The notes: generated from the sequence alone by a model not told the origin. Counted from the stretch's first letter, positions 35,001 to 50,000 are shown. The stretch: DNA of 64,000 bases from Bombus terrestris (GCF_910591885.1 NC_063271.1:5511001-5575000); one strand, 5' to 3'. Translations and numbers: made by a program.

Positions 35001-38000
35001 CAAATCCCAGCGACAGTTTTATATGTTTTCGGCTTTCCCTGGCCCCACGTGCTGTTGAATATTTTGACCCGTGGGTCAGTGGGAAAACATAGGTTCCAGA
35101 TCCTTAGACCTTCCTATACCCACATAATCATGACTTATTCACGAGGTACTTTTCCAATCTTTGAACGAAGAAAACTACCTAGGAAATCTATACAACAAAT
35201 GATATCATAAATAGTATGGAACGTTTTCCTAACTTCCCCTTTCGTAGTTCCTTAGGAGGGTTCGATATTTAGGACGAAAACTAGTCCAATTTTCTTAGTA
35301 CAAATAAAAATACGGTCAGAAAGGATTCTGTTTGGTTGAAACAAAATTTAATTGCATGATTCGAGCATAAATGTCAAGTCTCTAGTATTGATTATTGGAA
35401 TGCCCAATTAATTAGTTGATATTGATTCTAACGTTGCACACACTTTTCAACGAGTCACTCAAAGTGATTAAAATAATTAGGAAGTCTCTAATTAAAAGAT
35501 GGAATGCGAAAGAACGTATCTCGCCCGTATTTGTGGAAATAAGAAAAAAAGGAAGACATAGTAGTAGTTGAAAAAATGGACGAAAGGTCGTTTCTCGGTG
35601 AAGCAGTTGAAGTAGTCAAGAGAATGCACTCTATGCCAGAGTTACAAGTGGAAGCAAAGAGGTTTCGAGTGTACGCGGGTAATTGAATAGGTTGTTTTAG
35701 CAAGAGTTCTTTACCGGAGCCCATTTTCGCTGTGCAGCTTCCACTAGAATATTTATTTACACCCTACTATACACTATAATTATTATGTACGTAACCGATA
35801 ACATTTTATGTTAGACTACATCTACCATAGTCAACTTTAATAAGGTAAATTCCAAAAGAGCAATATGCAAGGACCACGTGTTTCCTCCGTACAGCTGTTA
35901 CACATTGGAATTACCATATATACGGTACGTTACAAAGTTATTTAATAACTTACTTTCCTCTCGTAGACTCCAAGTAATTTATGTTCGAACTGTAATACTT
36001 GTTCGTGTATCCACGCATGATTTAACGCTAAAGCTACCGAGTTAAATGGATCCTACATAATACACAGTATTTAAAGAAGCATAACATCAAAAATAATCAA
36101 TGATGTAATAACGTTTCTATCTCAATATAGCTAAATATTAATATTACCAAAAGACACTTGTATATTAAAAGAAATTGTAATGATGAAAAATGTGATTCCT
36201 GTCATTTTGACTGCTTCGGTAATTCTAGTGTTAAATAACAATGATTGCTGAAGAGTTAAATAACGTTATTACAAATTGTCTTTAGCGAATACACGTGTTA
36301 TACGCGTTGGTTGTCGGTTTGTCCATTCGACAGCTGTAAATGGACGAACAATGGTGGAAAAGTTCCAAGAACAGAAAATTTCATCGACGATTTGCTGTGA
36401 AAAGCGTGTACGTGTTATCGATTATGTCAACTAACGTACCTAAGGATATTAATTATATCTGATGATTGACGAAACGCTACACATAGTTAAATAAATACGA
36501 TCCAAACGATAAGCAGTATTTTAAACTTATCTTTAACAAGAAATCCGACCAATCATAGCGCTGAGAAACTAAAATATTTGACCGTGAGATAAAAATACTG
36601 AGAACATCTGCAAATGCACAGGCGTATCATTGGTTAAAGATCGATTATCGGTAGGTGCACTAGAACTAGGGAGTCGAATGTTTCTTTAGGACAACTACCT
36701 GCTGCAGATATATGGAATTTCTTTTCCAGGAAAAAATTCTAGAAGGGCCTGCTACTGGATAAAGCTAAGGTTCTGCGAGGCGTTGATTTACTGCCTCCAT
36801 GTTGGTCAAGAGGATGTCCAAATAGTTTTGGGGACAAATAACAATCTCCCGAACGTAGTTCTACAAACGAAAGTCACGTTTCAAAGGAAACAACCGTGAC
36901 GTGAATTTCGACCGCTACATTTCTGTCGCAATAGTTTACAGATGTTTTATGAAAATCTTCTGCATTACCCTCAATATGTAACGTTCCCTTTCCTTTGGCA
37001 TCTTTGCAAGCACGCGGTTTACCACTTCGCTATGTATTATTTTAATATCTACGTTTAATATTTATCTGTAAGCTGATTAGTCGTTTTTAGAATAAAATTA
37101 ATATCGCGTCTATTTCGTTTTCTTTATGATTGTTTTAATATCGAGACGAGATTGGTACTTGAAGAAATGCAATTTTATGTAACTAATCGTTCCTGCACCA
37201 AAAAAAAATTCTTTATCAGAAACTGCAGGAGTACTTCGAGATTTTTTACCCTAGAAAGATAAGAGAACATTCAGGTTGTCGGCCGTAATAAATGTGTCCC
37301 AGAATTATTTTATATTTTCGAATACGTCCAGAACGGTAAAGAAACGAAGCTTGAATGCGAACGATTCAGTTTTTCTGCGGAGTGTGAAAAAATATGTTTG
37401 TCTAACGAAGAGTTAATAATCGTAATGACAAAAGCAAACGACGTCGATTTTGGATAACGGTGTGCACGATCTTTTTTCGGGAACAAAGAGTAGGAAATTG
37501 AGTTTCACAGAAATGTTATATTAATGCGATGCACGAGAGGAGCGTGATCCGAAACAGGATCGAGTTTAAAGAGGATACAGAAGAGGCTCGGGATACGAGC
37601 ATATAATTATTCAATCGGGACCACGAGTGGCATTGTCGACCTACGCTTTGTTACACATCGTCTTTCTAATGGTTCAATGGTATGCGCTCGGTTTAATTTT
37701 GTTTGACGGCTCCACCCGTGACGTCTTATTATCGAATTTATTATTCGAGTACCTCCACCTACCCGCAGCAGTTTAAGCAGTGACATAAGGCGAAATAAAT
37801 CACGTAGATCGCCTTGACGACCGAGAGTACCCGCGTTCGAATTTATTCATTTCCTTTTCCTTCGAAACACCAGTGACTTAAACGTGTTTCTTTTACCGTG
37901 AAAAATTTGCCAGCTACGATCGCGCAAGTCTGCTAATCGCGGGTAAATAATTGAAACACACAGATTCACATTCTCTTCAGACGAAGCGATTAAATTATTT

Positions 38001-41000
38001 ATTATTATATCGATGCATATGAAACGTCATCTCTCCGATATTTGAATTCGATGGGCTAATAATAAAATTTACTCGTATCATCGAAAACAGAAGATTTACT
38101 TTATTACGAAGCGAATTAAGTTAATTAAAATATCAATTTTTATTTCGTGTTACGCGTTAAATCATATCTAATTGGCCTTTAGTACAAGCTACGATCTTTA
38201 AAATAAACGAAGACTGACTCTACCTTAACCGTGAATTAATTTTATCTTTCTTTTTGAATCGCGAGTGATTTCGAAGTTTGGCATGATTCACTCGTTATAT
38301 CTAATAAATATACAATACGAATTACTGTATTGTAAACCCGCTTTAATTACAACCAGATTGAAGTCGCAATTAAAATGATTTGCAACTATCGCACACTTTT
38401 CTATTCGCAGTGTCATTAATGATGACTTAAGAAGGCACAATAGCGTTAGTCCTTAAGAATCGAGTTGATATGTGTGATTTATCAAGAGCTATCTTATAAT
38501 TAGCAACGCTGAAGGCCTATTCTGACGCGTGAAAGGCGCTAAGACCAATGAACCCGATCGAATAGACATAAGTGATAGCGTGAGTCGAATGATTGCGATA
38601 GACCACCCCATACTATGCATCAATGAAAAAAATATAAAAAAACTTCTTGTTAATAAGTATGCGTTTTCCTTAACTCGATGTTAAGACCTTTTTTTAAAAC
38701 ACAAAAGATCTTGCGACTAATCCTTTCTAAGATTTTAAATCGACCTTGGCTTATACCAATAATTAAAAACCTAATCTGATGACCATAATTACTCATATTA
38801 GAGCACCTATTCGTCGCATTTATTGCAAAAATCTAATAAATTTTAATCAATAAAAAATAAAAGCAATGGAAAGCGCACAATCTCAACTAACATTACACGA
38901 AGTATCCAAATATTTATGGTCGGCGCTATGATACCATCGATATTGGTTATAGAGATCGTAAGAAATCTAAATAGACGAGTACATCTTATTTGATCTATTT
39001 ATTAATCAACGAAACATGTTTTCGATCGATCGTTGATACCGGATGCAACCGGACGAAATTTTCCTTTGCGTTACCTGCAATGACGGGCAACTTCGATGCC
39101 TGTACTTCCTAGTTGCTAGTTCCCACCAAGGAATGATGTTCTCGGTGCTTCTCGGCTTAACTGGATCGCTGACTGCGTGCTCGTAAAGCGGCTCGAGGAT
39201 CGGCACGTTACCGGACAAACGTCTAAGAGGATCGTTAGATGCCTGATCTTTCGAGAGATTTCCTCTTCTAGGCAAAGTGGCGAAACCGCTGTGCCGGCAA
39301 TTATCGTCGTTATCTTTGTCTTCTGGTTCTTCCGATTCCAAGGAATTGTGCCTGGTTCTACCGTAGGAAGATCTCAGGAAATGGTCTTGCCTCTGGAAGC
39401 TGCGACTGGTTCTGTCTATTTGACCGTGTAGTATGAGGTCGGTGGCATCCATCAGGTAGAATGGAAGCGCTCTGGTACTGTTGAAGAAGTTTTCGAAGTT
39501 CTTTCGTCTATCGAAGGATTCGTCGTTTCGATCGCTGACGTCGATATTGCTGGTGCAAGGCCTATGAAGGGAGGACGATCTGACACGGATATGTCGTTCA
39601 CCATCGAGAACGTCTTCGCTGGATTTGTGAAGAGGTCTCGAGGAAGCTCTCGATCTCCGAGAGGGTAAGGTATCGTATCTTCTTTCTAAATTGTTATTCT
39701 CGTTCAGTTTCGCCTCAAACCGTAAATTGTACAGATTTTTCTCCGTCATATCGTTTGGTCGACGAATGTTATCGTACTTGGATACGGTTAAAATTCGATC
39801 TCTTTTTAAATAGGATCTGTCCGCAGAGTCGACCCTAGAACGATTCCTTCGAATCGAGCTGGTGACTGGTAAACGATCCACGGATCGAACGATCGTTGGT
39901 CTGTCGTCGTCGGTGGAAGACATTTCGTCTTTCGACTCGAGTTCGTCGGATCCTTCCGTACTTATCGGATCCTGTTTACAATTAATCGGATTTTTCGATG
40001 TGTTATTTTGGAGACTCGACTTTAGCTCGCCATTTTGTCCAACTTCGTTCGTTAGCGTTTCGCTAATCGCGTATAAAGATTCGGTCGACTTCGTCGACGA
40101 CGTCGTCGTGGATCCTGTTGAATGTCTCGAAGTATTTTCTATCGAGGAAGATCTTGGAAGCAACTTGGGTGGAAGTTTACCGAAGGAATTCGGCCTACTT
40201 TTGAAAATCAAAGTGCTATCCAAACATTCTGTCTTATTATCGGAATCTACTTGCTTCTCCGTCTTCTCCTCGAAGTTTTCGCCAAAGTCGCAAGATATAG
40301 GAGGCATCGGCGCCATGTCCCTTTTCCTCGCGTAGCCGTAAAGATTGCAGGATCGATCGAGTTCCCCTTTGGCGATCTTATTGATCACACCATAGGCGGA
40401 ATTCTTCGAGTTCGAGGATGACTTCAGTTCCTCGTAACTCTTGTCGATCTCCGCGATATTCTTGTTAATATCTTCGATATACTTGGCCGTGGTACGGTAA
40501 AGATCACCGCTCGGAACGTAATTCCCATCAACTACGGCGATTCGTCGATCGCGCCTCGACTTCGACAAAACGTTCGGAACCGCGTAGATCGGTTGTCTGT
40601 CTTTGGTATTGCTGATTCTTTTGTTATCGACGAGAACAGGTCTCTTGAACTTCGCGTCGTCCTTCTTGATATCGAAGCTTCTTCTTCCGCTTCTTCTTAT
40701 CGGGTCTGAATTGCTCACGAAGCTTTCCATCTCCTTCAATCTCTTTAAGTTAGAATCGAGTATCACGGTAGGTTGAAAAGAATCGGTTAACCGATCGTCT
40801 CGTGTAAAAGCATCGTTCTTCGATCGAAAAGAATGCAAAGTGGCGCGATCGTTTAAGCATTCCTCTGTGCATACGGTATCGTACAGGCGATCCACCGAGC
40901 CATTTTGAGTCGAATCTTGTTTCGTTTCGTTCGATTCGTTCCTAGCTGAGAACGTGTTCAGCTGTCCTTGACCGTTCACTCGCGCATCATCGGTTTGCTG

Positions 41001-44000
41001 GACGTAGCCGTTCTGCAGATAGCTGCGTCCTTGGTCGGCCTTGCTGAATGTGTTCATGGTTACCAGCTTGCGCTCATCCGGCGAGTTTACTTTCTTCGAG
41101 CCTCGTAACGTCCCGTAATTCTCGATTAGCAGGCAATCTTTGCCGAAATCGGTCCATCTCGGTAGCTGTTGGAGATCGTTCGGGGCTATGGGAAAATTCG
41201 AGAGCCGAGGAAGAGCGTAAGGGCCTCCAGCTTCCTTGAGAAGCTCTTCCGAGTCGGATCTGTAGACGGCTCGAGGTCGACTGCGACCTCGCGACCTTAT
41301 GGTCGCGTAGCCGTCGTGAACTCGACGCGAACACACGTTCAGATCCATCGGTGACGGTTTACTATGTGTCGGATGGAGTCTTTGGCATTCTTGCCGTAAT
41401 AGTGGCGGCCAAGGAACAGCGCGCTATCGCCAATCACCACATATCATTTGCTAGAATGTCTTCGATACATACAACATTTCTATCGAGTCTGTTTTTCATT
41501 CAAATTCCAAATGAAGTGGAACGATTCTGTGAAAATAATTCATGTCGTATTAGACGGATTCGTTTGTCCGATGATTTTATTAATATAATGTTACTCCCGT
41601 GACACTTCCATAAAAGAAGCTACCAGAGACATTTTGAAAAGAAAATTACAACAAGGAATACCCTGAAATCTCTCGTTTAGCAATCCGTAATTACCGAGAA
41701 ATAAGTATTACGGGTTCTGTATTATAGAATTAAGTTTAATCTCTCTTTAGCCTAGTTAGCGCATGGGAAGATGCGTATGCGCTTAAAAGAATCCATATGT
41801 ATGTGAGAAATAGCTATTAAGACCAACTGTGAAGGGAGAAACGTGGAAATTAAAAGATCAACTGTGATTTTGATGGATCGCGAAGAGAAAGATATTTAGA
41901 AGGGGTTTTGGTAATTAACCATGTTCGTTGTTATTCCTATTTGATGTGCTCTATATAATTCGAATGAGATAATTGCACAGACATAGTCGTGTCAGCGATG
42001 CTCTTTCAAGTATTTTCTAAAATAACGAAGGCGATTGATAGACGCAACTTTTTACTGCGCAAGGATCCTGGATAAATAGAACTCAGACGTTGAATAATTG
42101 GGGTAAGTCGAATTTCTAATCACGTTTCAAACTGTGCAAGAACTGTGTTCTTCGTGGTATGACATACATTTCTCTGCACCTACACATAACTATATCGCGC
42201 TAACGACTTAATTTAAGTAACTTGAGTCGAAATACTATTGCTACATGGCGGTGACGATCAACTCCTGCTATTCATCGTTTAACGAACAAACAAAAATGTG
42301 TGGCACGGGCCGTATTATATAACAAAGAGGAGGCAGATTGCGAAACCGAAGGATAATGGCACCGCTGTAGCAACGAGTTTATCAGTAGCGTGTGGCATTT
42401 ACAATCGCATAGTTTAAAGAAGATTACAAATAGGAGGTCATGACGGTAACAGCTGTAGCAATAGCATCATTGATAACTAAATTGGGTCTCGTGCGAGATG
42501 ACGTAACGTTTCAACTTTATAGCTTCTCGAAGAAAATCATTACGCTGGCAAAAACGATTATTACGATCGTTTAACGAATCGGTTTCAAGGCGAAATTGTC
42601 GCAAATGGAAAACTGTAAACGTCGAGAAAGATTAGGTGACGAATCTTTCTTCGGAATTGAAACATAAACGCGCAAGATAATGACTTATCTTAATTCCGTG
42701 ACTAGGTAGGTAGATTTATTGTGCTACCGTAATTTTATTGCGGCTTTATCGGGTTTAACATAGTGGGCTCTGCAACGGTGTTTAAACGTCGAATAAAGAA
42801 CCTCGCGTTTTCTTTGTAGAAGATTGATCTTAATTTTAGAGAATCTTCTCTCCGAGTGTTATGCTTTTAACGAGGAAATTTTGTAAACAAATATTTGCTT
42901 CTTATAAAATCGACGTAAATTATATGTACTTTTCAGAGAGCGATTATAGGATATTTGCGTATGCATATTTATAGTATTATCGTAAGAGTATTCATAAGCG
43001 TATGTTCCAGTTACAGAGAGTAACAACGATAGTCACTGACCTAAATCAACTAAGAGGCTTTATGCTACTCGCTAATCATTTATCTAGCGGCATCAGACTG
43101 TAATTTCCGATACGACGATTCAGAGTACTTCAGACGTAATAGTTGGAGATAGGCTATAAAAATTTGTAACAATATCAGTGAAGTTAATTCAAAAATTTAT
43201 TAGTTGTACGTTTAAATTACTTTCATTGAACGAATATTCATTGGTATTACTTTGACACGAGCATTTCTATCTCAATCAACGATAATGTAAAAATATCTCG
43301 GGGATAATAATAATTCGTCACGTGTTTCGATTCAACAAATTCTAATTCAGGAAGAATTTACCATTCGTTGGTTCCTCGATGAAAAGCGAAGCTTCTCTTA
43401 TCGTTATTATTAAATGTACTTTTATCAATGGCAGAAATCTTTGTCTCGTGACAAGTTAAATATTTCTTCTTGTCACGTAGAACACGCGATCCGTATGCAG
43501 AATTTGATTGTTCGAAAGAAGCGCTTAATCGCAGTCATCGAAATTAAAACTGGTTCATTGAATGTCCATCTGCTTTCGTAAGCTGGATTCCACTCAACTC
43601 GAATTAGGTTCGTATTTAAGAGAACGTTAAAGTCACGGGCCAGCCGAGCCAAGACCACCTTTTTGTCGCGAACATTTTGCAATTTAATGCGACTACCTGG
43701 TGACTAGAGAGTACGATCGAGAGTTGAATTATTTAAGCGGATGAAAATGAAGTCTTGACGCGCATCGACTTGAATTGAGACGATATCTGATTGTTTCTGT
43801 GACGAGTCACACCAGAATATCATATGCCAATGTAATTCGCTACATTTTGTTCCGATTGTATTAATTTATAACAACACGCTCTTCAAAAAATGATAAAAGA
43901 TAGCAAACTTTATTCCAATAGATAAAGACTGTTAGAAAAAGTGTAAGTTAACTTTATCTCTCTTTTATTAACTAGATAGATCAGTATCTAACAGCAATAT

Positions 44001-47000
44001 ATATAAATCATTTTTAAATAGACTTTGCTCTTTAAATAAGTTCATTCCGTAATTCAATGTTATCACGGTTTTAACAGTGACTTGTTTTACACTGGGAAAA
44101 ATTGATTAGCTATAATGGTTCGCTAACCATGAAAAGACATATGCAAAGTAGATGTTATTAATTTCTCTAGGCGATAAAGATACTGCCGCTACGTCCACAA
44201 GTATTAAGAGTAAATTATGCACACTCGAGACTTTATGTCCGCTATAAATATGTATCGATTAGCGTTTCAGATAAACCAGTTTCCCGTGCCATTAGACGTG
44301 CCATTTCTACAAACGTTTCTGCTATCACAACGACCAGCTGTATAGTAGCTGTATCCTAAATTCTTCCCGTTAATTCGACCCGTTACATCACGGGTCACCA
44401 ATTCGTTATAGCCAAAGAATTATTTCAAAGCATTTACATTGCGCGAATCGAAGTCTACCAACAAACGATACTTCACCTCGTAGCGATTAGCATAATGTGC
44501 CTCTACGTTATTCACGTGTGTGGCACGTACAAGTACTACGATATGTAATCCTATTGAACTATAGCTTTTTGCGCGACGCAATAAAAAAACCGTGATTGTT
44601 ATTCATCGGGACTAGTACCTGATGGAATATTGATTGCACGAAAGATGAAAAAACACAACAAAAACGACGTAGAAGGTGTGGTGGTTTTGTAGAATCAACG
44701 GAAGAGTCGTAAAGGACGTCTATATTTAAAGATCGTGTAATATTAACAGCGTATTGGATACGTTTCTGAATGATTTTAGCAACGGATTAACAGCACTCAA
44801 CGCTACTTTAAAATGGTAATTCGAATATAGTTTGTCGGCATGATACTTTGTTGTTGTTTGAAGGAAACCTAGAATTCTTTTATAAAGCTAATAAACGATA
44901 AGATGGACGATAGTCAAAGTATGCAGATGTTACAAAATGTGCTGTATAAAGCGGACGAATTGTCCGATAAAATAGTTTGCTTCTCGACTGTGAGAAATAT
45001 TCTGCTGATCTCGATAATTGCAGACCGTTTAAATCCCCCACCCTCCATACCGTTTTGCTTCGTCTTTATTTTATTTTATGCCTAATTTTATTGCGAGCTA
45101 GTCGACCGTACGCGACGTTAACTTCGAACCGGGAAGTTTCCGGGAGCAGCGAGTAATGGCGGAGAAGAAAATCCCCAAGCACCTTGCTGCGTCTACTCGA
45201 TACGTTTGATGCAAAATTCGATTCCGGTAATAATAATCTGATAGTAATTCCTTCAAGATAGTAAGCCCTGTCTATTACTATTTGTTGTCTATAATGTATA
45301 GTTTAATAGAATAATTAAATATATCTTAAATTATTTGTGTAAGTAACATATAAGTTTTCATAAATCAGTAGATACTTATTCGGTGTGAAGTGATTATTAA
45401 AACATTAAAAGAATTTCCTGATATTAATCATTGATCGTAATATCGGTATATTTTATGGTAAAATTACCATTGATCCACTAAGGACCAAGCAATACAACAT
45501 AATTTATCATAATGTTATAAACGCTTCAATTCCTTTGAATTTTACAAATTTCCAGGATCCGGGAAGAAATAGCAGCGAATAAAATATCAAACGTAGAACA
45601 CAGAATTCGATGATATTAATTGATCGAGAAAAACAACGAATAAAATGTTATTTTGTTTCTTTACGTGTCTATCTACTTTCTTTTAATACCTGAATATAAA
45701 ATTAGTGACATCTGTATATTAATATCGAACATATCCGGTACACAGCGTAAACGACATTACGTCGCAACATATCTCGTCCGTAGACGCGGAATGGTTGGGA
45801 CAGCGAACAGGTGTCGGTATAATTTCATTGATATTATAAGTAATCCCCAGAGCAGACTTTTCCTTGTCTCGGATCCCTGGCGGCTATTCAAAGTTTCTCG
45901 CGCAGAAAAGATGGGAAGCGAAGGTTTCTCGGCAGGACGAAGAAACGTTGCACACGTTTGAAAGCTTGAAAAAAAAGAATGCACGCGTGTACGTTCGACG
46001 TTGCAGCTTTGTTGCGGCGTACGTGCACAAGCATACACGCAACGCAGGTGCATTCTCTTTGCAGGAAGACGCTCATAAATATTAATATTTCGAAGACGTC
46101 GATACGTCACGTTCTTCGTATCGTTAGGGTATTTTCTTCACTCGTTCTTCGTTTCACCTTTTTCCTCGGTCATATGTGAATTTCCCGTTGATGGATAGCG
46201 CATAGTGTTTCGTACAGGAGCAACGAGACTGATAGCGCAGCGTCGTTTCTCGTCGTTTGTCTTACTGCTTATTTTCGAGGAATCTCGTGATTCCGTTAAA
46301 TGTCAGGACCTTGATGAAACGTCTCCTCGATGGGAATTAATTGACGCCAAGTCGCGCAAGTGTTTTGCGTTACAAAGTGAGTTACGTAATCGTTCGTTAA
46401 TGTTCCGGGGAGGAATAGCGTTTAAGAATTCCGAAAACATGACTACAATGCATAACGTACTAACAAAACGTCGAGGAACTATCTAAATTATCTAAGTATC
46501 TTGAACTATTAAGATTCAACGTCGCGTTAATTTTATTTCTAATTTTCTTCTTTTTTTTTCAACCAATTGATATTATGGAACTCTGTTTTTTAACATTGCG
46601 ATTGTGAAACGGAATTCCAAGGATACTCTTGATATGTTTTTCTTACTATTTCTTCCATTCAAATTCTACGATTTTATCGTTAATTTAAAGGTATTGCTAT
46701 TTATTGCGTCGTTGATATCGAAATTTCAGGTTTCTAATCGTAATGCGATATTTTATAACGATATTGCTTGGTAATATTACGATATATCTTGGCAATATAA
46801 GAAACCCGCGTACTTGAAATATCGAAATAAATATTTCTCATACTTTTGCTCGCGCATATGCTTCGAATTCCTGCTGCATGTTCCAGCTGTGCCGAGGAGC
46901 TTCCTCGTGTTAATAACGAGTCCGAGGAAGAGAAGAGATAAAAAGTGTGGATCGTAATGCCGCGAGTAGATAGGATGAATTATCTTATCGGACCAGACAA

Positions 47001-50000
47001 CGATGCATTGTAGGTAAAAAAAGAGGGATAAAGGAAATGCGAATAAATAGACGCGTCATGCGACGTAAGAGACATGTGTGGTTAATTGTAATTAAAATCG
47101 TGAAGCCGGAAGTATATAGTTCGTGACGAACACACGCCCAGTGCGTGTTCTTCCGTCGTGTGAAAACTGAAAGTAAAAAACCATAGGTTCTCATTTTTCA
47201 TGAGAATAGAGCGGAACTCCCGTGCTTTGTAGCCAATGTGTCATGATTAAGAGACCATGTAATATACCTACTGGGTAAAGAAGTGCATCGAGTGCAACAC
47301 CTAGTTCCCAAGTTCTTTCTTACGCCTTTCAGCGTTTGACACATTTCTAACTAACGACGTATAATTTTTGGGAACGTAGTTAATTTTAAGGTCGATATAT
47401 CTAATTGTCATGCATAATACGAAGCCTGAAGGATGATTATTACGATAATATAACAATAACAATAGAATACGCGTTCTTATCTTATAATTGTCCATTGTAC
47501 TAATTCCTTTTTCGAAACATCAGTATATATCAGGTTATAAAGAATTCAACGAATCCATGTCTCGTATCTAGTCACTATTCCCCTACCTACATTGCTTTAA
47601 AAATTTGTTATCGTTATTTCTGTTGCATTATGAGAAACGAACGCAGAGATAGGTGTTAACGAAGAAGAAAAAAAAATGGAAATTGTTTGACTCACGAAAC
47701 AGAATACATATTCGAGCGAGCTATGAATCTTGAAAGACGAATCATCGCGATAAAGATCGCAGAGCGAAGATCATCGATTTGCTGTGGAGAACGCGCGTGG
47801 AATTTACGCGAAACAAAATCCAAGCAAAGAACTCGGCGCACCGCCTTTATTTCTCTCTCGTTCCTGCCTCGTCTCGTCACCTACCACTTTTTCCCGCGAT
47901 GATAGCCGCCTTCGGGTAAAAACAGCGCGCAGCTAAACCCAGCGTATATGTATGTATATTTCTTTTCATGGAAGAACGGTAGGTATAGGGGAACGTGGAA
48001 GAACAAGAACGCTGGTGTCCCTATCGATCAACTCGGGGAATTCTTTTATTAATCATCGTGAGGTCAACAGCCCTCCGTTAATCGCTCACGATTTTATCGA
48101 GATATGCAGCGATAACGGAGACGAAAGAACGCGGAAAAAATGAGGGAACGATATCGACCGAATGATCTTTTATAATTTTCTAGCTGTTCGAAGCTGTATT
48201 AGATGGGAAAGAGCGTGCAACGTCGATAAACGTGGGGACGAATATATAATTTAGTTCTCTGTTAGATAAGAACATAACTGGAGGATTATAAAATTTAATT
48301 AAGATACCGACAAATTACGCATAATGGAGGTTGCTATAATAAATACACTTCCGTATCAATGATTATTACAGATCGTTCGTCTGTCACTAATGTATATATT
48401 TCGATAAATACATATGATATAAAAGTGATAGCGACAAATTATGCGTAATGAGGGTTGCTATAATAAATTACTTTGGTAGTGGCAATTATTTATACATCAT
48501 TCACCTGACGTTAATGTATATGTATGAATATTTCGAAGAATATAGATATTCATTTTAAAGACGTTAAATAATATATGTTTAATTAAAATGGAAATCGTGG
48601 AAATGTAAGCTGCGGAGATTAAATCGATGGCTATCCGAATTTCAGCTATTGTTATAATTTCATCGCTTTCTAGATTTCCAATTACTCCTCTAAATTACGG
48701 TCTATATAATCTCCGATAGATTGACCGAATTGGGCTGCCAATTTCACATCGAGAATTCACGTTTAATTCGGAGGGATACCATGTGGTTTCATCGGGGTGT
48801 GGATTGCTTTCTATTCAACGTGTCCGCATTACAATGGTAATGGCAAATTTTTCCATTTTCACGGAAGCACGAGTGATCAAGGATTTAATGGGAAATCGTA
48901 GCCGCAGGTGCAGTTCCTGTTATGAAATTGATGTCTCATGGCGAATGAATCTCAACGTAATCAAGTCCACGGAATTCCACAGGTTTCGTCAGACCGATAG
49001 CACGCGAAATGGTCATCGACAAAAAAGAAAAACTGTAACTCGGAGAATATTAAGACAATACCAGGCTGATGTTCATTCCCTTTACACGTCAATGATGCAA
49101 CACATTTGCATAATTAAAGCTTATTATCATGTAAATTATACTTAGTGCATCTCATGTAGGGCAGTACTGATTAAAATTCTTCGAGCGAATTTTCTACGAA
49201 GCAGCGAACGATTTTTGATAACAGAACTACGTCGTGCATGCGAACGACTACGATATAGCTGACACGTTTTTCCTCGATCTCCACACTGATATCGGTATTG
49301 TCAAGCATATCGGTATTGATAAATAGACAGAACAGTGAAAACCGATTTAATTCTGATGTTCTAGCTTTCTCTTCGTGTTTCTGTCTCTTCCGATACCTTC
49401 TTGTTTTCTGAAATATTTTATTCGTAAAATGCGTGGGAGATGCAGAGGGTAGTACAACTAAACCAAACACTTGCGAATCAAATATTACAAATCTATCTAT
49501 GCTTTACTAATATCTAACTCAATCGTAACATCCACTTCACACAGATCCAAGGAGAACATATCCGGACTAAGAAACGATTTCCATTGTTCGCTTTCAACGA
49601 TACGATCCTCTATTGAAATAATTTCATCGGAGGAAATAAGCTTCTATAATCTTATTTGTAATCTGCTAGCGAGTTGGATAAAGTAAATAAAATTAGACGA
49701 ATTAGCTTAGCGAAATAACGGAACGAAGGGAATTTGCCCCAGTTGTAGAGCGAGCCTACGGTTTCATCGGTTGAACGCAGGCAGAGAAAAAGGTAAGAAG
49801 CAGAGGGAAGCGAGCAGAAGGGAGGGTCAAAAGAAATGGTTACAAAGACGGACGCGCGGGTTCGAGGCGGCTAGTTAATGCCGGACATTAAAAGGAGAGA
49901 CAAAAGACAAAACAACGGCACGAGTTTTAATAAGCCGGAGTACGGGATTGGCCGGCCAGTTGGCTTCAATCAAGTCCCGGGATCTTCTTCTCTGCGCCTT

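Noticed and set aside
34803..35110. Less AT-rich block right of the Tc1-like remnant, suspected additional transposon
   Set aside because: No terminal repeats, duplication or protein remnant could be identified.
39862..40335. 157-aa plus-strand open frame
   Set aside because: Antisense shadow of the long minus-strand frame 39006-41348; its Ser/Phe/Val-rich composition mirrors the opposite strand's codons.
45653..46486. Cluster of overlapping frames on both strands
   Set aside because: Six mutually overlapping short frames without splice signals or domain content, explained by local GC enrichment.
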